Part shown: piece after piece, positions 51,221-59,347 of the stretch
How the letters are laid out: each line of letters opens with the position of its first letter
Numbering within the stretch: position 1 is the first letter of the stretch
Origin: Pseudomonas pisciculturae
GTDB taxonomy: Bacteria; Pseudomonadota; Gammaproteobacteria; Pseudomonadales; Pseudomonadaceae
DNA length: 64,000 bases
Assembly (NCBI RefSeq): GCF_015461805.1
Contig: NZ_JACVZE010000007.1
Coordinates: 248,001 to 312,000, forward strand
Direction: 5' to 3'
The notes under the pieces: generated by a model
Told to the model about the DNA's origin: nothing
Seen by the model: the letters and a program-made list of their open reading frames with translations, nothing else
Databases searched by the model: none
Translations under genes and position numbers: made by a program

Positions 51221-51270
51221 ATGTCACGTAAACAGGACATGCACTTCTGAAAGTCATGTTTACGTGACAT
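51221..51270. terminator. Long perfect inverted repeat between convergent genes
   Basis: ATGTCACGTAAACA and TGTTTACGTGACAT, a perfect 14-bp stem around a 22-base spacer. Between the GyrI-like and GNAT genes; its last base is the first base of the GNAT stop codon complement. There is no T run, so it may be a transcript-stabilising hairpin, a factor-dependent terminator or a binding site. Confidence 0.55.
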
Positions 51271-51770
51271 CAGCGTTGTTGATTAAACACCCAGCTCAAC
51301 CTGCGCTCATGCCCAATCCGCCCCTTGTACGCCTCCCCGTTGTCCACCCAACCAGCGGACAGGTACAACCCCATCGCCACGGCATTGTCCGCGTCCACCG
51401 ACAACTCGATCCCCTTGATCTGCGGCCAGGCCCGCAACGCCGCGTCGGGCAGCGCGTGCAAACACGCCTTGCCAAACCCCCGGCCTTGTTGCCCGCGGTC
51501 CACCTGCAACGCATGCAGCGTGGCGCTGTGTTCATCGGCCCAGTGGGGTAGGCAAGGTGGGCGTTTGAGCAGCAGGAAGGCGACGGGGAGGTCATCGGCG
51601 AGCAGCGCGAAGCCTTTGACGCTGTCAGGGTTGGGGTTGACCAGCAGGCTGTTCAGCGCGCAGTAGATATCGCCGGAATAGGCCAATTGCTCAGGGTGCA
51701 CTTGCAGGGTGTCGAGCTGCTGTTTTTGCACAAGGCTCAGCGTCTCATAGGGGACGAGGCGGGTTTCCAT
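51270..51770 (-). CDS. GNAT-family N-acetyltransferase
   Basis: 166 residues. Acetyl-CoA-binding motif LHALQVDRGQQGRGFGKACLHAL (Q-Q-G-R-G-F-G), followed by IELSVDADNAVAMGLYLSAGWVDNG, the typical C-terminal half. N-terminus METRLVPYETLSLVQKQQLD. The substrate is unknown. The stop codon touches the inverted repeat described at 51221. Confidence 0.83.
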   Translation of the reverse strand: METRLVPYETLSLVQKQQLDTLQVHPEQLAYSGDIYCALNSLLVNPNPDSVKGFALLADDLPVAFLLLKRPPCLPHWADEHSATLHALQVDRGQQGRGFGKACLHALPDAALRAWPQIKGIELSVDADNAVAMGLYLSAGWVDNGEAYKGRIGHERRLSWVFNQQR

Positions 51771-51897
51771 CGGGGCTGCATCCCAAATACTACAGAGAGG
51801 CGGCGATTCTAGCGGGTTTGGCGCTGATCTATAGTGAATACCGTTCGAACACTGAATCCCTGACCACAACAACCCCAAGACTCAGGAGGTTTATCCC

Positions 51898-52377
51898 ATG
51901 ACTGCTCAACCTGCCGAATTTGAACTGTCCATCAGCCGCGTAATCGATGCGCCCCGCAGCCGGGTGTTTCGCGCCTGGACCGAGCCTGCCCTGCTGCAAC
52001 AGTGGTGGGGGCCCCACGGCATGACCACCCCCGAGTGCGAAATGAACCTGTGGGTGGGTGGGCTGTTTCGTACCTTGATGCGTGCCCCGGATGGCAGCGA
52101 ATACCCGACCCAAGGCGTGTTCCTGGAGATCGTCGCGCCCCGGCGACTGGTGTTTACCGATGCGTTTACACCGGGCTGGATTCCGTCCGGCAAGCCGTTT
52201 ATGACGGCTGAAGTGACCTTGCAGGAAGTAGAGGGCAACAAGACGCTCTACACCGCCCGTGCCATGCATTGGAATGCCGAAGACAAAAAAGCCCATGAGG
52301 CCATGGGCTTTCACGACGGCTGGGGACAGAGCCTGGACCGTCTGGTGACGTTGGTCACCGAAAGCATGCGAGATTAA
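51898..52377 (+). CDS. AHSA1/SRPBCC-domain protein
   Basis: 159-residue protein of the activator of Hsp90 ATPase homologue 1-like (Bet v1/SRPBCC) fold. Opens with LSISRVIDAPRSRVFRAWTEPALLQQWWGPHGMTTP, the hallmark of the family, and ends with a long helix containing FHDGWGQSLDRLVTLV. These proteins usually bind hydrophobic ligands; no catalytic residues can be assigned. CAGGAGG precedes the ATG. Monocistronic. Confidence 0.85.
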   Translation: MTAQPAEFELSISRVIDAPRSRVFRAWTEPALLQQWWGPHGMTTPECEMNLWVGGLFRTLMRAPDGSEYPTQGVFLEIVAPRRLVFTDAFTPGWIPSGKPFMTAEVTLQEVEGNKTLYTARAMHWNAEDKKAHEAMGFHDGWGQSLDRLVTLVTESMRD

Positions 52378-52398
52378 ACAGGCTGGAGAAGCTCTAAA

Positions 52399-52422
52399 TG
52401 TGGGAGGGGGCTTGCTCCCACA
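52399..52422. repeat. Degenerate single REP element
   Basis: TGTGGGAG GGGGCTTG CTCCCACA: outer arms only, with the REP core as loop. Between the convergent AHSA1 and LysR genes; looks like a deletion derivative of a doublet. Confidence 0.8.
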
Positions 52423-52454
52423 CTTCGATCTTTATTGCCTGCAAGTGAGGGGCA

Positions 52455-53321
52455 TCATTCGAGCATCTTGCCCAACAGCCAACTCCCCGCCGGCCCCGGC
52501 GGGAGCTGGCGCGACCACAACGCATCCACTGCCACAAAACGCGGCCAACTGCGCGCCTTGAGTTCCACCAGTTGGCCGCGCGCAAAGCGTTCCACCAACC
52601 AGCGTGGCAGGGGCGTCCAGCCAAAACCCAGCTGGGCCATTTCCATCAGCATCAGGTAACTGGGGGCCGACCATACACGGCCGCTGGCGCGGGTTTCCGT
52701 GGGGTTGATGATGCTCGCAAGGCGCAGCTCGCGGTGTTGTTGCAGGGTGTCGGCCGAGATGTTTTGCAGGGTGGCCAGCGGGTGCCCCGGTGAGACAAAC
52801 AGCGCAATCTCCGTGCTTTGCGCCATCGGTGCGCCGGTAAGGTCAGGCGGGTAAACCTCCTGTTTTTCGATAAACGCGATGTGTGCCCGGCCACTTTGCA
52901 CGAGGGCGATCAGGTCTTCGCATTCAGCGATCAGGCATTCCAGCTCAAGGTCGGGGTAGCGCTGTTCAAAGCGTTTTAGCGCGATTTCGAAGTGGTCGGA
53001 TTGGTAGGTATCAGACATCGCGATCGTGAGCTTCGGCTCCAGCCCCTCGGCCAGTTGGCTTGCCGCCAACTCCAGGCGGCTGTTGGCTTCGAGCACCTGC
53101 TCGGCGCGTTGCAGCAGCACGTGCCCGGCCGGCGTCAGGGTCGGCTTGCGGCTGCTGCGGTCAAACAGCACCACATCCAGGTCAATCTCCAGGCTCGCCA
53201 CGGCCGCACTGACGGTGGACTGGCTCTTGCCCAGCTTACGTGCGGCCGCTGAAAACGAGCCCTGGGTCGCGGCCTGGACAAACGCCTGCAGCACCTCATT
53301 GGAAGCCATAAGTATCGCCAT
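52455..53321 (-). CDS. LysR-family regulator divergent from the PACE transporter
   Basis: 288 residues. Helix-turn-helix at about 5-65 (NEVLQAFVQAATQGSFSAAARKLGKSQSTVSAAVASLEIDLDVVLFDR), then an effector-binding domain. The start is ambiguous between ATG 53321 and 53309, neither with a clear ribosome site. Only 76 bases separate it from the divergent PACE gene, the same arrangement as AceR-AceI of Acinetobacter, so it probably activates that exporter. Confidence 0.87.
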   Translation of the reverse strand: MAILMASNEVLQAFVQAATQGSFSAAARKLGKSQSTVSAAVASLEIDLDVVLFDRSSRKPTLTPAGHVLLQRAEQVLEANSRLELAASQLAEGLEPKLTIAMSDTYQSDHFEIALKRFEQRYPDLELECLIAECEDLIALVQSGRAHIAFIEKQEVYPPDLTGAPMAQSTEIALFVSPGHPLATLQNISADTLQQHRELRLASIINPTETRASGRVWSAPSYLMLMEMAQLGFGWTPLPRWLVERFARGQLVELKARSWPRFVAVDALWSRQLPPGPAGSWLLGKMLE

Positions 53322-53397
53322 GGTCGATGGTTATTGGTTATGAAGTATCGGTTCCAAAGGTAATGATGGCAACTATCTTCACTCACGGAGCCGGGCC

Positions 53398-53910
53398 ATG
53401 ACCCCCACCAAATCGATGACTGAGCGTGTTTGCCAAGCCCTTGGCTTTGAGGGCCTGGCCCTGTTGATCTGCACCCCGCTGTTGGTGTGGATTACCGGCC
53501 GGCCGGCCTTGGAAATGGGGGCTGTCACCTTAGGTCTGAGCCTGCTGGCGCTGACCTGGAACATCATTTTCAACAGTCTGTTCGACCGTTTGAAAGTGCG
53601 CCTGCAACTGGCTGGTGGCGCGTGGACGCGGGTGTTGCATGCGCTGCTGTTTGAAGGCGGGCTGATTATCGTCGCGGTGCCGTTGATTGCGGCCTGGTTG
53701 AATATCAGCCTGATCCAGGCGTTTATGCTCGACATCGGCGTACTGCTGTTTTTCCTGCCGTACACCTATGTCTATCACTGGGGCTATGACGTGCTGCGCG
53801 AGCGGTTTTTACAGAAACATACCGCCCGACGCCTCGATGCGCTGCCCGGTGACCCAGTGGCTGCCGTCGGCCAGCAGGCTGGCGATTGCGCCACCGATAT
53901 CGTCCGGTAA
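53398..53910 (+). CDS. PACE-family multidrug/biocide efflux transporter
   Basis: 170-residue inner-membrane protein with four TM helices arranged as two related halves. Family motifs are duplicated: RVCQALGFEGLALL (membrane Glu) in the first and RVLHALLFEGGLII in the second, plus WNIIFNSLFD and YTYVYHWGYDVLRERF at the helix ends. The known substrates of PACE proteins include chlorhexidine-like biocides and short-chain diamines. Homologues usually end soon after RERF; here the frame continues about 34 more residues (after residue 137) antisense to the end of the SDR gene, an atypical tail. Divergent LysR upstream. Confidence 0.85.
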   Translation: MTPTKSMTERVCQALGFEGLALLICTPLLVWITGRPALEMGAVTLGLSLLALTWNIIFNSLFDRLKVRLQLAGGAWTRVLHALLFEGGLIIVAVPLIAAWLNISLIQAFMLDIGVLLFFLPYTYVYHWGYDVLRERFLQKHTARRLDALPGDPVAAVGQQAGDCATDIVR

Positions 53911-54567
53911 GCCGGCGCGGCCCAGGGCGGTGTTGTTGGCGACCATGCTGTTGAGGGCCGCATTGTCGCGAACGGCGCCGCCGCCGAAGTCGGTTTCGAT
54001 TGCGCCCGGCGCGAGGATATTGACGCTGATACCACGTGCACCCAATTCCTTGGCCTGATAACGGGTGAGCACTTCCATCGCGCCTTTCATTGACGCATAC
54101 GCCGCATACCCCGGCAGGCTGAACCGCGCCAGGCCGCTGGAGATATTGAGGATGCGGCCACCGTCGCTGATCAGCGGCAAGAGTTTCTGGGTCAGGAAAA
54201 ACGGGCCTTTGAATTGGATAGCCAGCAGTTGGTCGAACTGCTCTTCAGTGGTGTCGGCAAAACTGGCATGGGCGCCGATGCCGGCGTTATTGATCAGAAA
54301 ATTGAAGTGATCCTGTGCGAAAACATCCTTGAGCACGCTGCTGACTTCGCCAACGAATGTACTTAAGGTCGCGCTCTGGCTCACATCCAGTTGCAGCATG
54401 ACGGCTCGGCCACCCAAGGCTTCGATTTGCTCGACCACTCCTTGGGCCTCAGCCGCTGCGCTGTGGTAGGTGCCAATGATATCGACGCCTTGCGCCGCCA
54501 AGTGCAGCGCGGCGCTTTTGCCCAGGCCACGGCTGGCGCCGGTAATCAGTGCGATTTTACGGGTCAT
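53809..54567 (-). CDS. Short-chain dehydrogenase/reductase
   Basis: 252-residue classical SDR. Cofactor motif LITGASRGLGKSA (7-19), NNAG (94-97 region), catalytic Ser in NISSGLARFSLP, YAAYASMK (Tyr and Lys), and C-terminal PDDIGGAIASLLADGSHWVTGQRIEASGGMFL. A His (GTYHSAAAE) rather than Arg or Asp follows beta-2, leaving NAD versus NADP preference open. Substrate unknown. Divergent from a LysR gene 106 bases away. Its last 102 bases overlap the antisense end of the PACE gene. Confidence 0.9.
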   Translation of the reverse strand: MTRKIALITGASRGLGKSAALHLAAQGVDIIGTYHSAAAEAQGVVEQIEALGGRAVMLQLDVSQSATLSTFVGEVSSVLKDVFAQDHFNFLINNAGIGAHASFADTTEEQFDQLLAIQFKGPFFLTQKLLPLISDGGRILNISSGLARFSLPGYAAYASMKGAMEVLTRYQAKELGARGISVNILAPGAIETDFGGGAVRDNAALNSMVANNTALGRAGLPDDIGGAIASLLADGSHWVTGQRIEASGGMFL

Positions 54568-54673
54568 GGTGCAGTCCTCTCTGGTGATCGATAGGACTGA
54601 GTGTATTTATTCGCCCATAACATGATAAACAGCGCTATACCGGAATCACTGGCCGGATAAGGCGAACAATCCC

Positions 54674-55570
54674 ATGAACAAACTTGAGCTGCTGCGCACC
54701 TTTGTGCGCGTCACCGAATTGTCGAGTTTCACCCAGGCGGGCGAGAGCCTGGGGTTGCCACGTTCCACGGTGTCCGAGCATGTGCAGGCGCTGGAAGAAC
54801 TGCTTGGCGCACGCCTGTTGCAGCGCACCACGCGTAAGGTGCAGGCGACCCAGGACGGCCGCGTGTTGTATGAGCGCAGCAAGGATTTGCTGGCGCACAT
54901 GGAGGAATTGGAAGGCCTGTTTCGCCAGGACGAGGCACAACTGAGCGGGCGAATCCGCGTGGACATGCCCAACGTGATGGCGCGGGAATTGATCCTGCCG
55001 CGCCTGCCGCAATTTATGGACGCGCACCCGTTGATCGAGTTGGAGATCAGCAGCACCGACCGCCAGGTCGACCTGCTCGCCGAAGGCTTCGATTGCGTGC
55101 TGCGGGTGGGCGCGCAGCCGGACCAGACGGTGGTGGCGCGGCGACTGTGCAGCCTGCCGATGATCAACTGCGTGAGTGCAGCGTACCTGCAACGTTACGG
55201 CGTGCCAGAGACCTTGGCTGATTTGGCACATCACCAATTGGTGCACTACGTGCGGCCGCTGGGCTCGCGCTCGCCGGGTTTCGAATACCTGCAAGGCAAC
55301 AAGGTGCATCGCGTGCCGATGGCCGGGCGGGTTACGGTCAACAGCACCGATGCCTATCGGGTGGCGTGCCTGGGCGGCTTTGGCATCACTCAGGTGCCTG
55401 CCCTGGGCATTCGCGATTTATTGGCCAATGGTGAGCTGGTGGCGGTATTGCCCGATTACCCGGCGCCGCCGTTGGATGTATCTTTGCTTTACGCAGGCCA
55501 ACGGCATTTGCCGCTGCGGGTACGGGTGTTCATGGATTGGCTGGCCGGCGTCCTGCAAGCCCAGCTTTAA
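54674..55570 (+). CDS. LysR-family regulator divergent from the SDR
   Basis: 298 residues. N-terminal helix-turn-helix MNKLELLRTFVRVTELSSFTQAGESLGLPRSTVSEHVQALEELLGARLLQRTTRKVQAT and an effector domain with INSTDAYRVACLGGFGITQVP-like C-terminal half; the CrgA/DsdC-like LysR branch. Probably controls the divergent SDR gene. Its stop overlaps the stop of the convergent LysR gene by a few bases. Confidence 0.88.
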   Translation: MNKLELLRTFVRVTELSSFTQAGESLGLPRSTVSEHVQALEELLGARLLQRTTRKVQATQDGRVLYERSKDLLAHMEELEGLFRQDEAQLSGRIRVDMPNVMARELILPRLPQFMDAHPLIELEISSTDRQVDLLAEGFDCVLRVGAQPDQTVVARRLCSLPMINCVSAAYLQRYGVPETLADLAHHQLVHYVRPLGSRSPGFEYLQGNKVHRVPMAGRVTVNSTDAYRVACLGGFGITQVPALGIRDLLANGELVAVLPDYPAPPLDVSLLYAGQRHLPLRVRVFMDWLAGVLQAQL

Positions 55571-56484
55571 CGGCGCCCCGACAACTGCTGCGGTGCCAGG
55601 AAGGCATCGTGGAAGTAATCGCGCACCGCTTGCATCGCAGGCGTAAACGCACGTTCGCGGTGCCAGGCCAGGCCGACGCTCATCGGCGTGACGGGGTCGG
55701 TGACGGTCAGGGTTTCGATGCGTTTGCCTTCCAGGGACCAGGGCCTGTGTACCAGGTCTGACAGAATCGCCACGCCGCTGCCATTGGCGACCATGCTGCG
55801 CACCGCCTCCACGGAACTGGTGCGCAGGCGCACCTTTGGCGTTTGCCCGGCTTGTTCCCAATAGCGCATGGCACTGTGTTCGGCCTCGTCGACGGTGAGC
55901 AGGATATACGGCTCTTGCGCCACATCCGCCAGGCTCACGGTGCCGCGCTCGCACAGCGGGTGATGGCTGGGCAGCCACAGGCGGCGTTCGGAATTGAACA
56001 GAATCTCGGAGACGATATCCGGGTGAGTCAGGTTGGCGGTGAGCACCACGGCCATGTCGAACTGGCCATCCAGCAAGCCGTGCTCGATGGCCTGGCGCTC
56101 CTGTTCGAACACCTCGATAGTCACATCCGGGTGCCAGTGCTCCATGCGTTGCAGGTGGTGGGGCAGGAAGTAACCGAGCACCGTGTAGCTGGCGGCCAGG
56201 CGCAATACGCCGCTGGCGCGGTAGTCGGGCAGGGGGCTGTTGAGGGCATCGTCCACGCTGCGCACGATCACATAGGCGCGGTTGAGAAAATGCCGCCCGG
56301 CGTCGGTGAGGTTCATGCCCTGGGCCGAGCGCACAAACAGCTGCACGCCGAGCATGGCTTCCAGTTCCTTGATCGCGGTGGTCACCGCCGACTGGGAGAT
56401 GTTCAGGTGAATCGCCGCCTGGGAAATCTGGCCGATCTCGGCGGTGGCGACGAAGTAGCGGACTTGGCGCAGGGTCAGGGACAT
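55567..56484 (-). CDS. LysR-family regulator divergent from pxpABC
   Basis: 305 residues. Helix-turn-helix at about 5-60 (LRQVRYFVATAEIGQISQAAIHLNISQSAVTTAIKELEAMLGVQLFVR). The effector domain contains AEHSAMRYWEQAGQTPKVRLRTSSVEAVRSMVANGSGVAILSD, common in LysR proteins of amino-acid/nitrogen metabolism. Start at 56484 has GGAG 6 bases upstream; a TTG four codons earlier is weaker. 119 bases separate it from pxpA, its likely target. Confidence 0.88.
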   Translation of the reverse strand: MSLTLRQVRYFVATAEIGQISQAAIHLNISQSAVTTAIKELEAMLGVQLFVRSAQGMNLTDAGRHFLNRAYVIVRSVDDALNSPLPDYRASGVLRLAASYTVLGYFLPHHLQRMEHWHPDVTIEVFEQERQAIEHGLLDGQFDMAVVLTANLTHPDIVSEILFNSERRLWLPSHHPLCERGTVSLADVAQEPYILLTVDEAEHSAMRYWEQAGQTPKVRLRTSSVEAVRSMVANGSGVAILSDLVHRPWSLEGKRIETLTVTDPVTPMSVGLAWHRERAFTPAMQAVRDYFHDAFLAPQQLSGRR

Positions 56485-56603
56485 CGGCCTCTCCAAAACA
56501 CTGGGTTATCTGATTTTCAGAAGATGGGTCATCTGATAATAGATCTTCCCAAGGGGTCAAGCTCCAGCCTACTTTCAAGCATCACTTAGGCGGAGCGACC
56601 CCG

Positions 56604-57362
56604 ATGCAGGCAGTGGATTTCAACTCGGACATGGGCGAAGGCTTCGGCCCCTGGACCATCGGCGACGGCGTTGACGCCGAACTGATGGCCTACATCAGCT
56701 CGGCCAACATCGCCACCGGCTTCCACGCCGGCGACCCCGGCACCATGCGCCGCACCGTGGCGCGCGCCAAGCAATTGGGCGTGGCCATCGGTGCCCACCC
56801 AGGCTTTCGCGACCTGGTGGGGTTTGGCCGCCGACACATCAACGCTCCGGCCCAGGAATTGGTCGACGACATGCTCTACCAACTCGGCGCCCTGCGGGAA
56901 ATCGCCCGGGCCCAGGGTGTGACCTTGCAACACATCAAGCCCCATGGCGCGCTGTACATGCACCTGGCCCGCGACGAAGAAGCGGCTCGCTTGCTGGTGC
57001 AAAACCTGCAAATCATCGAGCCGACGCTGTTGCTGTACTGCATGCCCAACTCGGTGATCTGGCGCGTAGCCAAGGAACTGGGGCAGCCGGTGGTGCGGGA
57101 GTTTTATGCCGACCGTGAGTACGATCTGACAGGCTCCATCGTATTTACCCGCAACGTGCGGGCGCTGGACCCGACAACGGTGGCAGCCCGCGTCCTACGC
57201 GCCTGCCAGACCGGGTTGGTCAGAACCGTAGAAGGCGAAGACCTGTTTATCGAATTCGATTCCATCTGCCTGCACAGCGACACCCCCGGTGCCCTGGAAC
57301 TGGTGGAAGCCACGCGCGAGGCCCTGGACCAAGCCGGCATTACCGTCAAAACACCAAAATAA
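56604..57362 (+). CDS. pxpA: 5-oxoprolinase subunit A
   Basis: 252-residue LamB/YcsF-family protein, the catalytic subunit that with PxpBC hydrolyses 5-oxoproline (pyroglutamate) to glutamate using ATP. Begins MQAVDFNSDMGEGFGPWTIGDG, with the family motifs NIATGFHAGDPGTM, IGAHPGFRDLVGFGRR and IKPHGALYMHLARD. A weak ribosome site (GGAG). First gene of pxpABC. Confidence 0.93.
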   Translation: MQAVDFNSDMGEGFGPWTIGDGVDAELMAYISSANIATGFHAGDPGTMRRTVARAKQLGVAIGAHPGFRDLVGFGRRHINAPAQELVDDMLYQLGALREIARAQGVTLQHIKPHGALYMHLARDEEAARLLVQNLQIIEPTLLLYCMPNSVIWRVAKELGQPVVREFYADREYDLTGSIVFTRNVRALDPTTVAARVLRACQTGLVRTVEGEDLFIEFDSICLHSDTPGALELVEATREALDQAGITVKTPK

Positions 57363-57418
57363 AAATTGTCCCTTACTTTTTCGCCTGCCTTTCTACAACG
57401 ATTCCAAGAGGAACAGAC

Positions 57419-58297
57419 ATGGCTGAAACGTCCCCCATCCGCTACAGCTTCGGCGGTGATGAACACCTGTTTGCCGAGGTCAGCGACAGCATGTCCCTGG
57501 AGGCCTTTTTCACCGGCATGGCGGTGACCCGTGCCGTGGAGCGCCTGGCCCTGGAAGGTGTGCTGGACGTGTGCCTGGCCAATGCGTCGTTCCAGATCCG
57601 CTTCGACCCCGACCGTATCGCGCCCCATGTGCTGCTCGACGCGGTACAAACCGCCGAAACCCAGGCCGTGGCCGAACGCACCTTGCACACGCGCATCATC
57701 GAAATCCCGGTGCTCTACAACGACCCCTGGACCCATGAAACCCTGATGCGCTTTCGCGACCGCCATCAAGACCCCAGCGGTACGGATTTGGAATACGCCG
57801 CACGCATCAACGGCCTGGCCGATGTGGACGCGTTTATCGCTGCCCACAGTGGCGCGCCGTGGTTTGTGTCGATGGTCGGGTTTGTCGCGGGCCTGCCGTT
57901 CATGTTCCAGATGGTCGAGCGCGAGCGCCAATTGCAGGTGCCCAAGTACCTGCGCCCGCGCACCGACACCCCCAGATTGACCCTCGGTCATGGCGGCTGC
58001 TTTGGCTGTATCTACTCGGTGCGCGGCGCTGGCGGCTACCAGATGTTTGGCGTGACCCCGGCGCCCATCTACGACCCGGCGCAGCAGTTGGCCTACCTCA
58101 AGGAACACATGGTGTTCTTCCGCCCCGGCGATATCGTGCAGTTCAAACCCATCGACCGCGACGCCTATGACTTGGCCGTGGCCGAAGTGGACGCAGGACG
58201 TTTCAACCTGCGTATCCGCCCGGTGGAGTTTTCCCTTGATGCCTTTCTCGCCGACCCCATCGGCTATCCGAAAACCCTGCAAGAGGCGCTGGCATGA
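57419..58297 (+). CDS. pxpB: 5-oxoprolinase subunit B (KipI-like)
   Basis: 292-residue allophanate-hydrolase subunit 1-type protein (cyclophilin-like fold), partner of PxpC. Motifs: EIPVLYNDPWTHETL, GFVAGLPFMFQMVERERQLQVPKYLRPRTDTPRL, and GHGGCFGCIYSVRGAGGYQMFG. Longer than B. subtilis KipI (about 240) owing to an extra N-terminal segment before YSFGGDEHLFAEVSD. AGAGGAACAG upstream of the ATG. Overlaps pxpC by 4 bases. Confidence 0.92.
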   Translation: MAETSPIRYSFGGDEHLFAEVSDSMSLEAFFTGMAVTRAVERLALEGVLDVCLANASFQIRFDPDRIAPHVLLDAVQTAETQAVAERTLHTRIIEIPVLYNDPWTHETLMRFRDRHQDPSGTDLEYAARINGLADVDAFIAAHSGAPWFVSMVGFVAGLPFMFQMVERERQLQVPKYLRPRTDTPRLTLGHGGCFGCIYSVRGAGGYQMFGVTPAPIYDPAQQLAYLKEHMVFFRPGDIVQFKPIDRDAYDLAVAEVDAGRFNLRIRPVEFSLDAFLADPIGYPKTLQEALA

Positions 58298-59268
58298 TCA
58301 AGGTCCTCAAACCTGGCTTGGCCACCTCCGTTCAAGACCTTGGCCGTGAAGGTTATTACCACCTGGGCATTCCGCCCTCGGGTGCGCTGGACCAGTACGC
58401 GTTGAGTGCAGCCAACCATTTGGTGGGCAACCCGCTTGGCGCGGCCGGCCTGGAATGCACGTTGATCGGCCCCGAGTTGGAGTTCCAGCAAGACGCTCTG
58501 GTAGCCCTGAGCGGCGCCTTGATGTCGCCGCGCCTGGACGGTGTAGTGGTGCACCAGGACACCGCGTTCCAGGTGCGTGCGGGGCAGGTTTTACGATTTG
58601 AATTTCCCAAGGCTGGGGCGCGCACTTACCTGGCCGTGGCGGGCGGGGTTGATGTGCCGCTGGTGCTGGGCAGTCGCTCGACTTACACCCTGGGTGCGCT
58701 CGGTGGCTTTAACGGGCGACGGTTGCAGGAAGGTGACGAGTTGCCCATCGGCGTGCCAAGCGGAGCAGGGCGTGCGGGCAACAGCTTGCCCATGGCCTTG
58801 CGCCGGTCCGTCGGAGGTGATGTGACCCTGCGCGTAGTGCCGGGGCTGTATTACGAACGCCTGAGTGACGCGGCGAAAAGCAGTTTTTTTGCCGAGCCCT
58901 GGACCGTAGGTTCGGAGGCCGACCGCATCGGCTATCGCTTCAAGGGCGGTAGTGCGCTGAGCTTTCAGCCACGGGAACAGCCGTTTGGCGCGGGATCGGA
59001 CCCTTCAAATATCGTCGACAGTTGCTACCCCATTGGTTCGATTCAGGTACCGGCTGGGTTGGAACCGATCGTGTTGCATCGGGACGCGGTCTCGGGCGGT
59101 GGTTACGCGATGATTGGCACGGTGATCAGTGCCGATCTGGATTTGATCGGGCAGATGCAGCCGAACCAGCGGGCGGGGTTTGTGGCGGTGACGCTCGAGG
59201 AGGCGTTGGAGGCAAGGCGAGTCTATAAAAAGCGGCTGAAAATAATGGGTGGGTTGTTCGGTATCTGA
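58294..59268 (+). CDS. pxpC: 5-oxoprolinase subunit C (KipA-like)
   Basis: 324-residue allophanate-hydrolase subunit 2-type protein, the third subunit of 5-oxoprolinase. Begins MIKVLKPGLATSVQDLGREGYYHLGIPPSGALDQYALSAAN; GVDVPLVLGSRSTYTLGALGGFNGRRLQEGDEL and PIGSIQVPAGLEPIVLHRDAVSGGGYAMIGTV are family motifs. Often misannotated as biotin-dependent carboxyltransferase; there is no biotin site. ATGA overlap with pxpB. No transporter for oxoproline is adjacent. Confidence 0.93.
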   Translation: MIKVLKPGLATSVQDLGREGYYHLGIPPSGALDQYALSAANHLVGNPLGAAGLECTLIGPELEFQQDALVALSGALMSPRLDGVVVHQDTAFQVRAGQVLRFEFPKAGARTYLAVAGGVDVPLVLGSRSTYTLGALGGFNGRRLQEGDELPIGVPSGAGRAGNSLPMALRRSVGGDVTLRVVPGLYYERLSDAAKSSFFAEPWTVGSEADRIGYRFKGGSALSFQPREQPFGAGSDPSNIVDSCYPIGSIQVPAGLEPIVLHRDAVSGGGYAMIGTVISADLDLIGQMQPNQRAGFVAVTLEEALEARRVYKKRLKIMGGLFGI

Positions 59269-59285
59269 AAACTAAGATGACCAAA

Positions 59286-59313
59286 TGTGGGAGGGGGCAA
59301 GCCCCCTCCCACA
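59286..59313. repeat. Collapsed REP palindrome (28 bp)
   Basis: Exactly the same 28 bases as at 36721-36748. Between convergent pxpC and pitA. Confidence 0.88.
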
Positions 59314-59347
59314 TTAGTTCTCTATTTACATTGGGTTTTGTGAGGTG

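Noticed and set aside
55418..56578. 386-residue minus-strand frame over the LysR gene before pxpA
   Set aside because: Arg/Pro/His-rich frame shifted against a well-formed LysR protein; no recognisable domain.
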